From positions 1 through 6,676 of the forward strand of contig JAUXKG010000141.1 of the NCBI GenBank assembly GCA_030624355.1: a stretch of DNA of 6,676 bases. The letters run 5' to 3'. Source of the stretch: Acidobacteriota bacterium (lineage in GTDB: Bacteria; Acidobacteriota; UBA6911; RPQK01; JADFOI01). Made by a program: the position numbers and the translations under genes. Shown in pieces: positions 1-6,069 of this stretch (positions are counted from its first letter, which is position 1; the number at the start of each line of letters is the position of its first letter). The notes below the pieces were generated by a model that saw nothing but the letters and a program-made list of their open reading frames with translations, was not told the DNA's origin and searched no databases.

Positions 1-7
1 CCGTGCT

Positions 8-171
8 AGTGTCTCGCTTCATAGATACGGTGGCGTTCGTGGCGGCGGGCCGGTCCCAATTTCTGTGTCGCTCGTCGTCGTCGATGCCCCTGCATCGCCT
101 TCTCCTTGCTCCTTGATCTCGCCTCGCAAGCCCCATCAGCGAACGTTACCATATCTATGAAACGAGGCACT
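8..171. repeat. Long imperfect inverted repeat (32-nt arms, 100-nt core) with concentric apical hairpin
   Basis: Arms 8-39 and 140-171 are reverse complements at 27 of 32 positions. All five differences are transitions. Read as plus-strand RNA, three of them become G-U pairs (32-147, 33-146, 12-167) and two are C-A mismatches (28-151, 17-162); further G-U pairs at 7-172 and 40-139 extend the stem at each end. The centre holds a perfect 6-bp hairpin, CGATGC (82-87), loop 88-91, GCATCG (92-97), whose axis falls exactly on the axis of the outer arms (89.5). The sequence between the hairpin and the arms does not pair well. It could be a MITE-like or palindromic intergenic repeat, or a structured RNA better folded in the plus sense. 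I see no target-site duplication in the visible flanks. Confidence 0.7.
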
Positions 172-174
172 GAA

Positions 175-190
175 CGTACCTATTGGTACG
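175..190. repeat. Short perfect hairpin, 6-bp stem, 4-nt loop
   Basis: CGTACC (175-180) and GGTACG (185-190) pair around the loop TATT. It sits three bases outside the right arm of the large inverted repeat. No T-run follows on either strand, so it is not a classical intrinsic terminator. Role unknown. Confidence 0.5.
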
Positions 191-205
191 TCTGCGCGGG
201 CCTCG

Positions 206-237
206 GTCGCAGGTCTTGTCAGGGCGGCGCCTGCGAC
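206..237. repeat. Hairpin with 8-bp perfect stem and 16-nt loop
   Basis: GTCGCAGG (206-213) is the exact reverse complement of CCTGCGAC (230-237); G-T wobble pairs at 205-238 and 214-229 would add one pair at each end. The stem is G+C-rich. It lies about 90 bp past the stop codon of the outer-membrane protein gene on the minus strand and could help end or protect that transcript, but no T-run follows, so this is only a suggestion. Confidence 0.45.
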
Positions 238-324
238 TCCTCGCTACGAGACAGTGTCAGAACCGCGGCCTAGGAAACTTGAAGAATAAGACCTTGAACC
301 CATTGTCAGTTGTCAGCGATCGCA

Positions 325-1146
325 TCAACGACCAAACAGCTGAAACTGCTTGGAGATCCCGAAGATCACTCCGGAGTCAGGATCCGAGTCCAGAAACCCT
401 AAAAACAAGCCGACATCCCAATGCAACCGAGCGGCTTCAACCTGAGCACCCAGACGGAGACGTGATTGGTCCTCGGTTCCAATACCTCCCGGACCGGTTC
501 GTCCGTAGATATCCCCCACCAGACTGACACGAGGATGAACTTTGTAGAGCGCCGCAACACCGTAGGTAAACAGATCATCTTGAGATCCGGCCTCTACCGG
601 ATCTCCCAGAATGACTATCCCCAGATTAGTCAGGAACCTGACCTTTCCAAACTCCTTTTCCAGCAAAAAGCTACCGAAAATATTGGTCTCATCATTGCCC
701 AAGCCATTCTCGTTGGAAGCGTTAGGCAGCTGCATGCCAAAACGGAAAGCCAGTGCCGGTCGTTTCCCGTCTTCCTTCAGGAAACGCACCTTGGTTGCCA
801 GACTGAAGTCTCCCACATCATGGGTCGAGTCGCCTGGAATTTCCAATCGCGGAGTATTGGGGGCGTCAAAGCGCTCCTGAATACTCAAAACATGTTGGAC
901 TGTGCCCAGCACTTGAATCTCAACGTTGTCTGCCGCTCCCACACGAAATCCGAGGACACCTGCACGGGTGAGATCTCCTTTGAGTCCGGAAAACGGGAAG
1001 ACTGCATTCTGAAGGTACTCGATCCCCAGATCGAATAGGGCGTAGCCCCTGGGAACGGTCTCAGCACGCTCGGTAATCAGCGGGCGATGTTGAGAGTGCA
1101 GCAACGAAATCTGTAACAGGAATATCGCGACGATCGCACATTTCAT
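325..1146 (-). CDS. Predicted outer-membrane beta-barrel protein with signal peptide, function unknown
   Basis: This 273-residue protein begins with a likely Sec signal peptide: Lys2, a hydrophobic stretch at about residues 4-16 (AIVAIFLLQISLL), and a possible signal peptidase I site after LHS (about 17-18/19). The mature part is a series of short amphipathic strands with alternating hydrophobic residues, polar turns rich in Gly, Asp and Asn, and no long hydrophobic helix, as in outer-membrane barrels. The blocks around 110-122 (VGDFSLATKVRF), 131-155 (ending GLGNDET) and 170-181 (RFLTNLGIVILG) resemble the loosely defined phenol-degradation MetA-like 'transporter' barrels, so a small-molecule channel is possible, but no substrate can be named. 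The start gives a good signal peptide, yet no Shine-Dalgarno sequence is visible ahead of it. It is codirectional with dnaJ and 97-100 bp behind it; whether it shares that transcript is unclear. The family assignment is tentative; a secreted barrel is the more secure part. Confidence 0.75.
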   Translation of the reverse strand: MKCAIVAIFLLQISLLHSQHRPLITERAETVPRGYALFDLGIEYLQNAVFPFSGLKGDLTRAGVLGFRVGAADNVEIQVLGTVQHVLSIQERFDAPNTPRLEIPGDSTHDVGDFSLATKVRFLKEDGKRPALAFRFGMQLPNASNENGLGNDETNIFGSFLLEKEFGKVRFLTNLGIVILGDPVEAGSQDDLFTYGVAALYKVHPRVSLVGDIYGRTGPGGIGTEDQSRLRLGAQVEAARLHWDVGLFLGFLDSDPDSGVIFGISKQFQLFGR

Positions 1147-1246
1147 CGGCGGAGTGTAATTTGTTTGAAAGACCTATTGCAAGTCCTCAATACCAGGGAT
1201 CTGAAGCTTCCACAGAAGTTCAACACCAGGCTCTTAGGAGTCTATC
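1147..1246 (-). promoter_or_regulatory. Spacer dnaJ to barrel gene with a spaced direct repeat
   Basis: This 100-bp gap holds an 11-bp direct repeat on the plus strand, TCAATACCAGG at 1187-1197 and TCAACACCAGG at 1220-1230, identical at 10 of 11 positions and 33 bp apart start to start, close to three helical turns. Such spacing suits a pair of protein-binding sites on one face of the helix, but no known operator is recognised. There is an 8-bp palindrome GAAGCTTC at 1203-1210 between the copies. I see no convincing -35/-10 pair and no terminator hairpin with a T-run. Confidence 0.3.
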
Positions 1247-2365
1247 CTAACTCAACATTTCCTTGACCTTGTCAAAGAGACTGCCTGATTCCTCAGCTTC
1301 TCCTGAGATCTCAGAGAGACGCTCTAGCAGTTCCCGCTGTTCTCTGGTCAACTTCTTGGGAGTCACCACCTTGACTCGCACTAGCTGATCCCCTTTTCTA
1401 CCGCCGTTCAGACTGGGAATGCCCCGACCCTTTAATCTGAATACGGTCTCCGATTGAGTGCCCGAGGCAACCTTGATTTTCTCAACTCTTCCCTTCAAGG
1501 TGGGCACTGAGAGATCTGCCCCCAAAGCGGCCTGGTAAAACGTGATAGGCACCTCACAAAAAACATGGTTGTCCTGACGCACAAAAAACTGATGCTCCTC
1601 GACTGATATGACAACGTACAGATCCCCTGAAGGACCACCCTTCAGTCCCGCTTCCCCTTCTCGGGTAATTCTCAATCGGGATCCTTCATCCACGCCGGCT
1701 GGAATCTTGAGTTCAAGAACTCGCTCCTCTTTCTTCTGTCCCCGACCATGGCAATCGGAACAGGGAACCTTCACAACCTGTCCTCGACCATGGCAATTGG
1801 CGCAGGTCCGACTAATACTAAAGAAGCCCTGCTGGTAGCGAACACTGCCCTGACCACCACAAGTGGAACAGGTTTCAAGACCCTCTCGGGGATCCGCTCC
1901 TGAACCCTCGCAAGTCGGGCAAGGTTCCATTCTGGGAATCTTGAGCTTTGTCTTTACACCAAATGCAGCTTCTTCGAAGCTGATTCTCAAGTCGTAGCGA
2001 AGGTCTGCACCTCGCTGAGGCTGGTTGTGACGTCTTCCAGGACCACCGAAAATATCCCCAAAGCCAAAGAAGTCACCTAGAACATCACTGAAATCCGCGA
2101 ACACATCAGGATCAAATCCCCCAAATCCCCCTGCCCCAGGACTAACTCCAGCGTGACCAAAGCGATCGTAGCGCGCTCTTTTTTCAGCGTCACTCAAGAT
2201 ACTGTAGGCTTCTGCGCCCTCTTTGAATCTTTCTTCCGCCTCTTTGTTGCCAGCATTCTTGTCAGGATGATATTGAACCGCCAATCGGCGATAAGCACTC
2301 TTGATTTCTTGCTGTTCCGCATCTCTGCCGACGCCCAGTATCTCGTAGTAGTCTCTTTTTGCCAA
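1247..2365 (-). CDS. dnaJ: Chaperone protein DnaJ (type I Hsp40)
   Basis: DnaJ is the cytoplasmic co-chaperone that binds unfolded polypeptides, delivers them to DnaK and stimulates DnaK ATP hydrolysis. The 372 residues match the usual type I length and domain order: J domain at about 1-70 with the HPD motif at 33-35; a Gly/Phe-rich linker at about 74-110; a zinc-binding domain with four CxxCxGxG-type repeats at Cys149/152, Cys166/169, Cys188/191 and Cys202/205; then the two C-terminal substrate-binding beta domains to about 335 and a helical tail. The start is TTG (2363-2365). It is forced: an in-frame TAG lies five codons upstream (2378-2380) and the next internal Met is not until residue 145, while the conserved MAKRDYYE beginning and an AGGAG ribosome site at 2375-2379, nine bases ahead, both fit. 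It follows grpE by 64 bp, and that gap carries its own promoter candidate. Confidence 0.98.
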   Translation of the reverse strand: MAKRDYYEILGVGRDAEQQEIKSAYRRLAVQYHPDKNAGNKEAEERFKEGAEAYSILSDAEKRARYDRFGHAGVSPGAGGFGGFDPDVFADFSDVLGDFFGFGDIFGGPGRRHNQPQRGADLRYDLRISFEEAAFGVKTKLKIPRMEPCPTCEGSGADPREGLETCSTCGGQGSVRYQQGFFSISRTCANCHGRGQVVKVPCSDCHGRGQKKEERVLELKIPAGVDEGSRLRITREGEAGLKGGPSGDLYVVISVEEHQFFVRQDNHVFCEVPITFYQAALGADLSVPTLKGRVEKIKVASGTQSETVFRLKGRGIPSLNGGRKGDQLVRVKVVTPKKLTREQRELLERLSEISGEAEESGSLFDKVKEMLS

Positions 2366-2374
2366 AAACCCGTT

Positions 2375-2380
2375 CTCCTA
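2375..2380 (-). promoter_or_regulatory. Ribosome binding site for the TTG start of dnaJ
   Basis: The minus strand reads TAGGAG here, nine bases before the TTG codon at 2365-2363. The TAG within it is an in-frame stop, so translation of dnaJ cannot begin upstream. This decides the non-ATG start. Confidence 0.75.
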
Positions 2381-2395
2381 GTTCACTTTACCGTG

Positions 2396-2424
2396 ATCAT
2401 AAGATCGCCGTAGTACGTTTGCAA
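2396..2424 (-). promoter_or_regulatory. Candidate sigma70-type promoter for dnaJ
   Basis: On the minus strand the grpE-dnaJ gap contains TTGCAA (2424-2419; 4 of 6 to the -35 consensus) and TATGAT (2401-2396; 5 of 6 to the -10 consensus) separated by exactly 17 bp. A transcript would begin near 2389 and give a leader of about 24 bases containing the AGGAG site. This would let dnaJ be expressed apart from hrcA-grpE. No inverted repeat resembling CIRCE overlaps it. The match is by eye; chance occurrence is possible. Confidence 0.45.
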
Positions 2425-2429
2425 GGAAG

Positions 2430-3032
2430 TCACTCCTGTGGGTCTCCTGACTCTTCCTCACCCACTGCGAGCTTATCCGGCTGCACTGCCACTTTTACCT
2501 GGGCTGGCCGTAAAAGTCGGTCTTTGATCATGTACCCCTTCCGGTACTCCTCCAAGATCTCCCCTTCTTCGTACTCGGTCGTCACCTCTCTCACCACGGC
2601 CTCGTGTACATTGGGATCGAAACAGGTTCCAGACCCAGGGATTTCAGTCACATTGAACTTTTTCAAAACCGACTTGAACTCTTCGAACATCAATTCATAG
2701 CCCTGACGGTAGGTCTCCAGGGCAGACTCTTCCGATTCCTGTTCCAAGCTGTTGAGTCCCTTCTCAAAGGCATCTACGATATTCAAGACCTTCTCGATCA
2801 CCGCAGCTTGAGCGCTAAGACGTAGTTCTTCCTTTTCCTTGGTGACTCGTTTGCGAAAGTTGTCAAATTCAGCCTGCTTGCGAAGCAGCAGATCATAGTT
2901 TTCGTCACGTTCTCTCTTCAGGTTTTCGACACTGTTCTCCTCAGAATCGAGCGGCTCCTCCTGACCGGCACTGTCTGTGAACTGTGCCTGCCCAGAAGAG
3001 TCCTCTTCCATGCCTTCTTCGTCTTTTCCCAT
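2430..3032 (-). CDS. grpE: Nucleotide exchange factor GrpE
   Basis: GrpE is the cytoplasmic dimeric factor that releases ADP from DnaK and so closes the DnaK-DnaJ cycle. The 200-residue length is typical. The first 35 or so residues are acidic and probably disordered; residues about 36-125 form the long charged helix pair (coiled coil) of the family, including QAEFDNFRKR at 53-62; the C-terminal beta domain that enters DnaK carries the family signature from FDPNVHEAV (138-146) through GYMIKDRLLRPAQVKVA (166-182). A short acidic tail follows. The ATG at 3030-3032 is preceded by GAGGAG with only three bases between, closer than usual; no alternative in-frame start upstream looks better, and starting at Met8 would leave a poorer site. 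The gene begins 39 bp after the hrcA stop, consistent with one operon. Confidence 0.97.
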   Translation of the reverse strand: MGKDEEGMEEDSSGQAQFTDSAGQEEPLDSEENSVENLKRERDENYDLLLRKQAEFDNFRKRVTKEKEELRLSAQAAVIEKVLNIVDAFEKGLNSLEQESEESALETYRQGYELMFEEFKSVLKKFNVTEIPGSGTCFDPNVHEAVVREVTTEYEEGEILEEYRKGYMIKDRLLRPAQVKVAVQPDKLAVGEEESGDPQE

Positions 3033-3071
3033 GGTCTCCTCAGCTCTGTGATGGTTAAGGCCTGGAGTGAA

Positions 3072-4139
3072 TCAATTGCCGTCCAGCAGTTCTCCGAAAA
3101 GTTTGGCCACATAGTCGACCAAACTAATGGCTTTGGCATACTCCATCCGGGAAGGACCTAGAATGCCCAGGCCACCCATGACCTTATGATTATGGAGATA
3201 AGGAGATGTAACGAGCGCCCAGTCGCGCATTCGCGGAATGTGTTCCTCAAGACCAATGGTAACCGTCAGTCCTTCTGGATTCGATTTCAAGCATTCGCTG
3301 ATAATCTTTACCAATCGACTCTTCTCCTCGAAGGTCTCGAAGAGGGCGATCATTCGGTTGATATCGTTCATCTCCGGTTTCTGAATAATCTGGGCGGCCC
3401 CGCCCAGGTACACATCTGCTCCCTCTTCCACGTCCGACTCAGGATTCATCAACGCCGCCGAACCCAGCAAAATCACGTTCTTCAAAATTCGGTCATATAG
3501 AGATTTTTCTTCTGACATCAGACGGAGCAGTTCGTCACGAATCTCAAGCAGAGTTTTCCCTTGAAAATGAGTCCCCAAGTAGCGACCTGCCTGATCCAGA
3601 TCGCTCTGCGCCACATCCTCATCCAATTGGATGAAGCGGTGCTGAACCAGTCCAGCACCAGTGACCAGAATGACTAAAACACGCTCCCGAGAAGTCGTCC
3701 CACATTCAATATGCTTCAATACGGCCAGGGAAATCGGGGGTGCCAGAACAAAGCCAACGTTATCAGAGAAGGTCGATAGAATCTGAGAGGTTTTGGTCAT
3801 CAAATCGGCGGGATCGGTCTCCTGCTCCAAACTCCCTTTGATGCGATTGACTTCTTTCTTGGACAGTTTTCTGGTCTCTAGAAGAGAGTCCACGTAAACA
3901 CGGTATCCCTTGTCGGTGGGAACTCTCCCGGCCGAGGTGTGGGGCTGCTTTAAGAAACCTCTCTCCTCCAGATTCGCCATGACACTTCGGATGGTGGCAG
4001 GACTCAATTTCTCTGAATGAGCTTTGGCCAATCGGCGAGAACCAACCGGTCGCCCACTATGAATATACTCACGAACCAGCCCTCTCAAAATCTCGCGCGA
4101 GCGAGCGTCCAGACCACCCAATTCATCTTTCTTGTTCAT
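3072..4139 (-). CDS. hrcA: Heat-inducible transcription repressor HrcA
   Basis: HrcA is the cytoplasmic repressor of class I heat-shock genes in many bacteria; it binds the CIRCE inverted repeat upstream of groE and dnaK operons and its activity depends on GroEL. The 355 residues fit the family. The N-terminal winged helix-turn-helix spans about 8-85, with GRPVGSRRL (29-37), the recognition segment SPATIRSVMANLE (46-58) and the conserved QPHTSAGRVPTDKGYR (65-80). The GAF-like core and inserted domain follow, with YLGGAAQII (244-252) and IGLEEH (295-300), and the C-terminal hallmark GLGILGPSRMEY (323-334). The ATG is chosen because the family motif begins a few residues in; only a weak AGGA lies upstream, about 14 bases away. 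It heads a cluster with grpE and dnaJ. No CIRCE element is visible in the 45-bp gap in front, so autoregulation by the usual site is not supported here. Confidence 0.97.
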   Translation of the reverse strand: MNKKDELGGLDARSREILRGLVREYIHSGRPVGSRRLAKAHSEKLSPATIRSVMANLEERGFLKQPHTSAGRVPTDKGYRVYVDSLLETRKLSKKEVNRIKGSLEQETDPADLMTKTSQILSTFSDNVGFVLAPPISLAVLKHIECGTTSRERVLVILVTGAGLVQHRFIQLDEDVAQSDLDQAGRYLGTHFQGKTLLEIRDELLRLMSEEKSLYDRILKNVILLGSAALMNPESDVEEGADVYLGGAAQIIQKPEMNDINRMIALFETFEEKSRLVKIISECLKSNPEGLTVTIGLEEHIPRMRDWALVTSPYLHNHKVMGGLGILGPSRMEYAKAISLVDYVAKLFGELLDGN

Positions 4140-4171
4140 GAAATCGAAGAGAATCCTGCTTCACTGAAGAG

Positions 4172-4198
4172 TTTATATCATCACTCAATTGGACGCAA
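4172..4198 (-). promoter_or_regulatory. Weak promoter candidate for hrcA-grpE-dnaJ
   Basis: On the minus strand TATAAA (4177-4172), preceded by TGATGA, lies 15 bp after TTGCGT (4198-4193) at the very end of the upstream lipoyl-transfer gene. The -10 is good, the -35 matches only 3 of 6 and the spacing is short. It would give a leader of about 25-30 bases before hrcA. The alternative is read-through from the ald transcript. Confidence 0.28.
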
Positions 4199-4970
4199 TT
4201 TTGGCAGAAGAGTGACACCGCACGTCTTCGTCAACTTCTCTCCTGTGAAGTTTCACCCTGCACACCTGTTCGAATCCCGCTTGGAGCGCCTCACACAGAG
4301 TCCGCCGGGCAACCACTCGTCCGAGTGCCTCGGAGAGGGAAACAACTGACCTTCGCAACAATTCCTCTGAAACCCCCAAACTAGCGGCCATTGTGGCATG
4401 GTTGACCTGAAGGGGAATGGAACCGTGTTGGAGAAAGCTCCGCCTCAATCTCCTTTGAGCGCTCCCCACAATCTTGCGCCCTTCATAAAGCAGCTCGCAA
4501 TAAGATGGAGAGACAAAACAAGGATCTTCCATTTGCTGACCCGACAAGCTTCTGCTCTTTCGAGAGCTCCCTGCCAGTTGAGTGACGATTCCCAACCCTC
4601 CCATTCCCTCCTGCAAACTCATAGCAATCAACCGATAGGTCTCCCGAATGCTCGAGAGAGGGAAACACTTTGGATCGTTGGAAACCACTGCATAAGTGAG
4701 CTCACAATCGTGAAGAACAGCCCGGCCACCTGTAGGACGATGAACAACCGGGATAGCTGATTGTCGACAGTAGGAACAATCTACAGCACCGTCAGCCTTC
4801 TGGTGTTTTCCAAGGGATACAGTGGGAGTCTCCCAATCGTAGAATCGGAGGAAAGTCATCCTCTCCGAACACTTCTCCAGGTTGTTGAGAAGTGCTAGAT
4901 CGATCCGCATATTTTCAGTTCCGGATCTGGGAGGATCGACCGTACAAAGCCAACTATCACAGGAGTTCAT
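4185..4970 (-). CDS. Lipoate-protein ligase A family protein, probably a LipM-like octanoyltransferase
   Basis: This is a cytoplasmic BPL/LplA/LipB-fold protein that attaches octanoyl or lipoyl groups to the lysine of lipoyl domains (pyruvate dehydrogenase E2, glycine cleavage H protein). From the ATG at 4970 it has 261 residues. Visible motifs are the N-terminal SGTENMRIDLALL (16-28), the nucleotide/lipoyl pocket RPTGGRAVLHD (78-88), and EGRKIVGSAQRR (163-174), whose Lys166 is the conserved ligand-binding lysine, followed by HGSIPL (182-187). Cys151 in PCF just before that block sits where LipM octanoyltransferases keep their nucleophilic cysteine, which is why I prefer transferase over ATP-dependent ligase; this is from memory of the family, not an alignment. 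An upstream ATG at 5039 would add 23 non-conserved residues and overlap ald by 83 bp, so I reject it. The chosen start overlaps the ald stop by 14 bp, suggesting translational coupling. Confidence 0.85.
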   Translation of the reverse strand: MNSCDSWLCTVDPPRSGTENMRIDLALLNNLEKCSERMTFLRFYDWETPTVSLGKHQKADGAVDCSYCRQSAIPVVHRPTGGRAVLHDCELTYAVVSNDPKCFPLSSIRETYRLIAMSLQEGMGGLGIVTQLAGSSRKSRSLSGQQMEDPCFVSPSYCELLYEGRKIVGSAQRRLRRSFLQHGSIPLQVNHATMAASLGVSEELLRRSVVSLSEALGRVVARRTLCEALQAGFEQVCRVKLHRREVDEDVRCHSSAKIASN

Positions 4971-6069
4971 GAAGATCCCGATACGATAGTCCCTGCGACT
5001 CTGCAACCGGCCGGCAGGTGACATGACCTTTGTAGACATTGACGCCTTCCTTCAGACCCGCATCGCTGGCCATCGCACTCCTCAGTCCTAAACCGGCAAT
5101 CTTGCGAATGTAGGGAAGGGTGGCGTTGGTAAGAGCGAAGGTAGAGGTGCGGGGCATGGCGCCGGGCATATTGGTGACACAGTAGTGAAGCACTCCTTCA
5201 ACCAAGTAGACAGGCTCGCTATGGGTGGTAGGTCGAGTGGTTTCACAACACCCGCCCTGGTCCACAGCCACGTCCACAATGACTGACCCTGGCTGCATGG
5301 TCGAGACCATGTCTCTAGTGATGAGCTTGGGAGCGCTGGCGCCCGGAACAAGCACGGCTCCAACCAACAGATCGGCATTTCGTGCTGATTCAGCGATGTT
5401 GTAGGTGTTGGAAAGGAGGGTTTCTATCTGCCCAAAAAACAGGTCATCAATGTGGCGTAGTCGATCGAGATCAATATCCAGAAGACAGACCTGGGCTCCC
5501 AGTCCAAGCGCCATCTTGGCTGCGTTGAGGCCAACGGTGCCGCCCCCAATGATCACCACCAGTGCCGGGCGGACCCCCGGAATCCCTCCCAACAACACTC
5601 CACGTCCACCCTTCGTTTTCTGCATGTGGTAGGAACCAACGATGATGGACATGCGTCCGGCCACCTCACTCATGGGGGTCAACAACGGGAGGGCTCCATG
5701 GCTATCCCGGATCGTCTCATAAGCAACACCAACGACTCCGCTTTGCAAAAGGGCGTGAGTTAACTCAGGCTCGGCAGCCAAATGCAGATAGCTGAACACG
5801 ATTAGCTCTTCACGCAGTCGCTGGTATTCCTCTTCGATCGGCTCCTTTACCTTTACCACCATGTCGCTTTGACCGAAGACATCGTCGGCACTGTCGACCA
5901 GGCATCCACCAGCGGCACCATACTCCTCGTCGGAAAAGCCTGATCCCCGGCCCGCCCCTCTCTCCACGAAGACGTTGTGTTCGTCCTCCACAAGAGCGTG
6001 TACTCCGGCAGGCACCAGTCCGACGCGATACTCACTATCCTTGATTTCTTTGGGAAGACCGATATTCAT
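4957..6069 (-). CDS. ald: Alanine dehydrogenase
   Basis: The enzyme interconverts L-alanine and pyruvate plus ammonia with NAD(H) in the cytoplasm (EC 1.4.1.1). All 370 residues are present, the normal length. The N-terminal catalytic domain starts with the family sequence MNIGLPKEIKDSEYRVGLVP; substrate-binding Arg15 and Lys75 and catalytic His96 (in YLHLAAE) fall at their canonical numbers. The NAD-binding fold has GGGTVG at 175-180 and Asp198 after the second strand, which selects NAD over NADP. Catalytic Asp270 lies in DVAVDQGGCCE (266-276), and the C-terminal domain ends with EGVNVYKGHVT (341-351). The ATG at 6069 has no strong ribosome site. The gene is preceded by a 149-bp spacer with inverted repeats and overlaps the next gene by 14 bp, so the two are probably cotranscribed. 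Confidence 0.97.
   Translation of the reverse strand: MNIGLPKEIKDSEYRVGLVPAGVHALVEDEHNVFVERGAGRGSGFSDEEYGAAGGCLVDSADDVFGQSDMVVKVKEPIEEEYQRLREELIVFSYLHLAAEPELTHALLQSGVVGVAYETIRDSHGALPLLTPMSEVAGRMSIIVGSYHMQKTKGGRGVLLGGIPGVRPALVVIIGGGTVGLNAAKMALGLGAQVCLLDIDLDRLRHIDDLFFGQIETLLSNTYNIAESARNADLLVGAVLVPGASAPKLITRDMVSTMQPGSVIVDVAVDQGGCCETTRPTTHSEPVYLVEGVLHYCVTNMPGAMPRTSTFALTNATLPYIRKIAGLGLRSAMASDAGLKEGVNVYKGHVTCRPVAESQGLSYRDLHELL

Larger units (their letters stand above)
1..324. other. Noncoding, inverted-repeat-rich stretch downstream of the outer-membrane protein gene
   Basis: I find no credible gene here on either strand; the open frame that enters it on the plus strand from 183 is antisense to the neighbouring gene for most of its length and has no family signature. 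The stretch holds a long imperfect inverted repeat (8-171), two short perfect hairpins (175-190 and 206-237), a CGT trinucleotide run near 73-81 and a heptamer TTGTCAG in tandem at 303-316, with a further copy at 216-222. Bases 1-240 are richer in G+C (about 60%) than the genes to the right. No tRNA, SRP RNA, tmRNA or RNase P RNA signature was recognised. The left edge of the window cuts the region, so its real extent is unknown. Confidence 0.6.

Noticed and set aside
316..323. GCGATCGC octamer, as in the cyanobacterial HIP1 repeat
   Set aside because: Only one copy is seen in the window, and other features do not suggest a cyanobacterium.
466..1038. 190-codon open frame on the plus strand
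   Set aside because: It is antisense to the outer-membrane protein gene, which has a signal peptide and barrel-like pattern; the plus-strand translation has no domain, motif or ribosome site.
1147..1180. TTGCAA-N17-TTACAC as a promoter for the barrel gene
   Set aside because: The -10 matches only 2 of 6 and it would place the transcript start at or inside the start codon.
1743..1800. Near-identical 16-bp direct repeat (CGACCATGGCAAT then C or T, GG) 42 bp apart
   Set aside because: It encodes the repeated CHGRGQ of the DnaJ zinc-binding repeats, so protein repetition explains it.
4262..4280. GTTCGAATCCC, resembling a tRNA T-loop
   Set aside because: It lies inside the lipoyl-transfer gene in frame, with no matching acceptor, D or anticodon arms and no proper T-stem.
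4971..5039. Longer start for the lipoyl-transfer protein at 5039
   Set aside because: It would overlap ald by 83 bp and add 23 residues without family resemblance.
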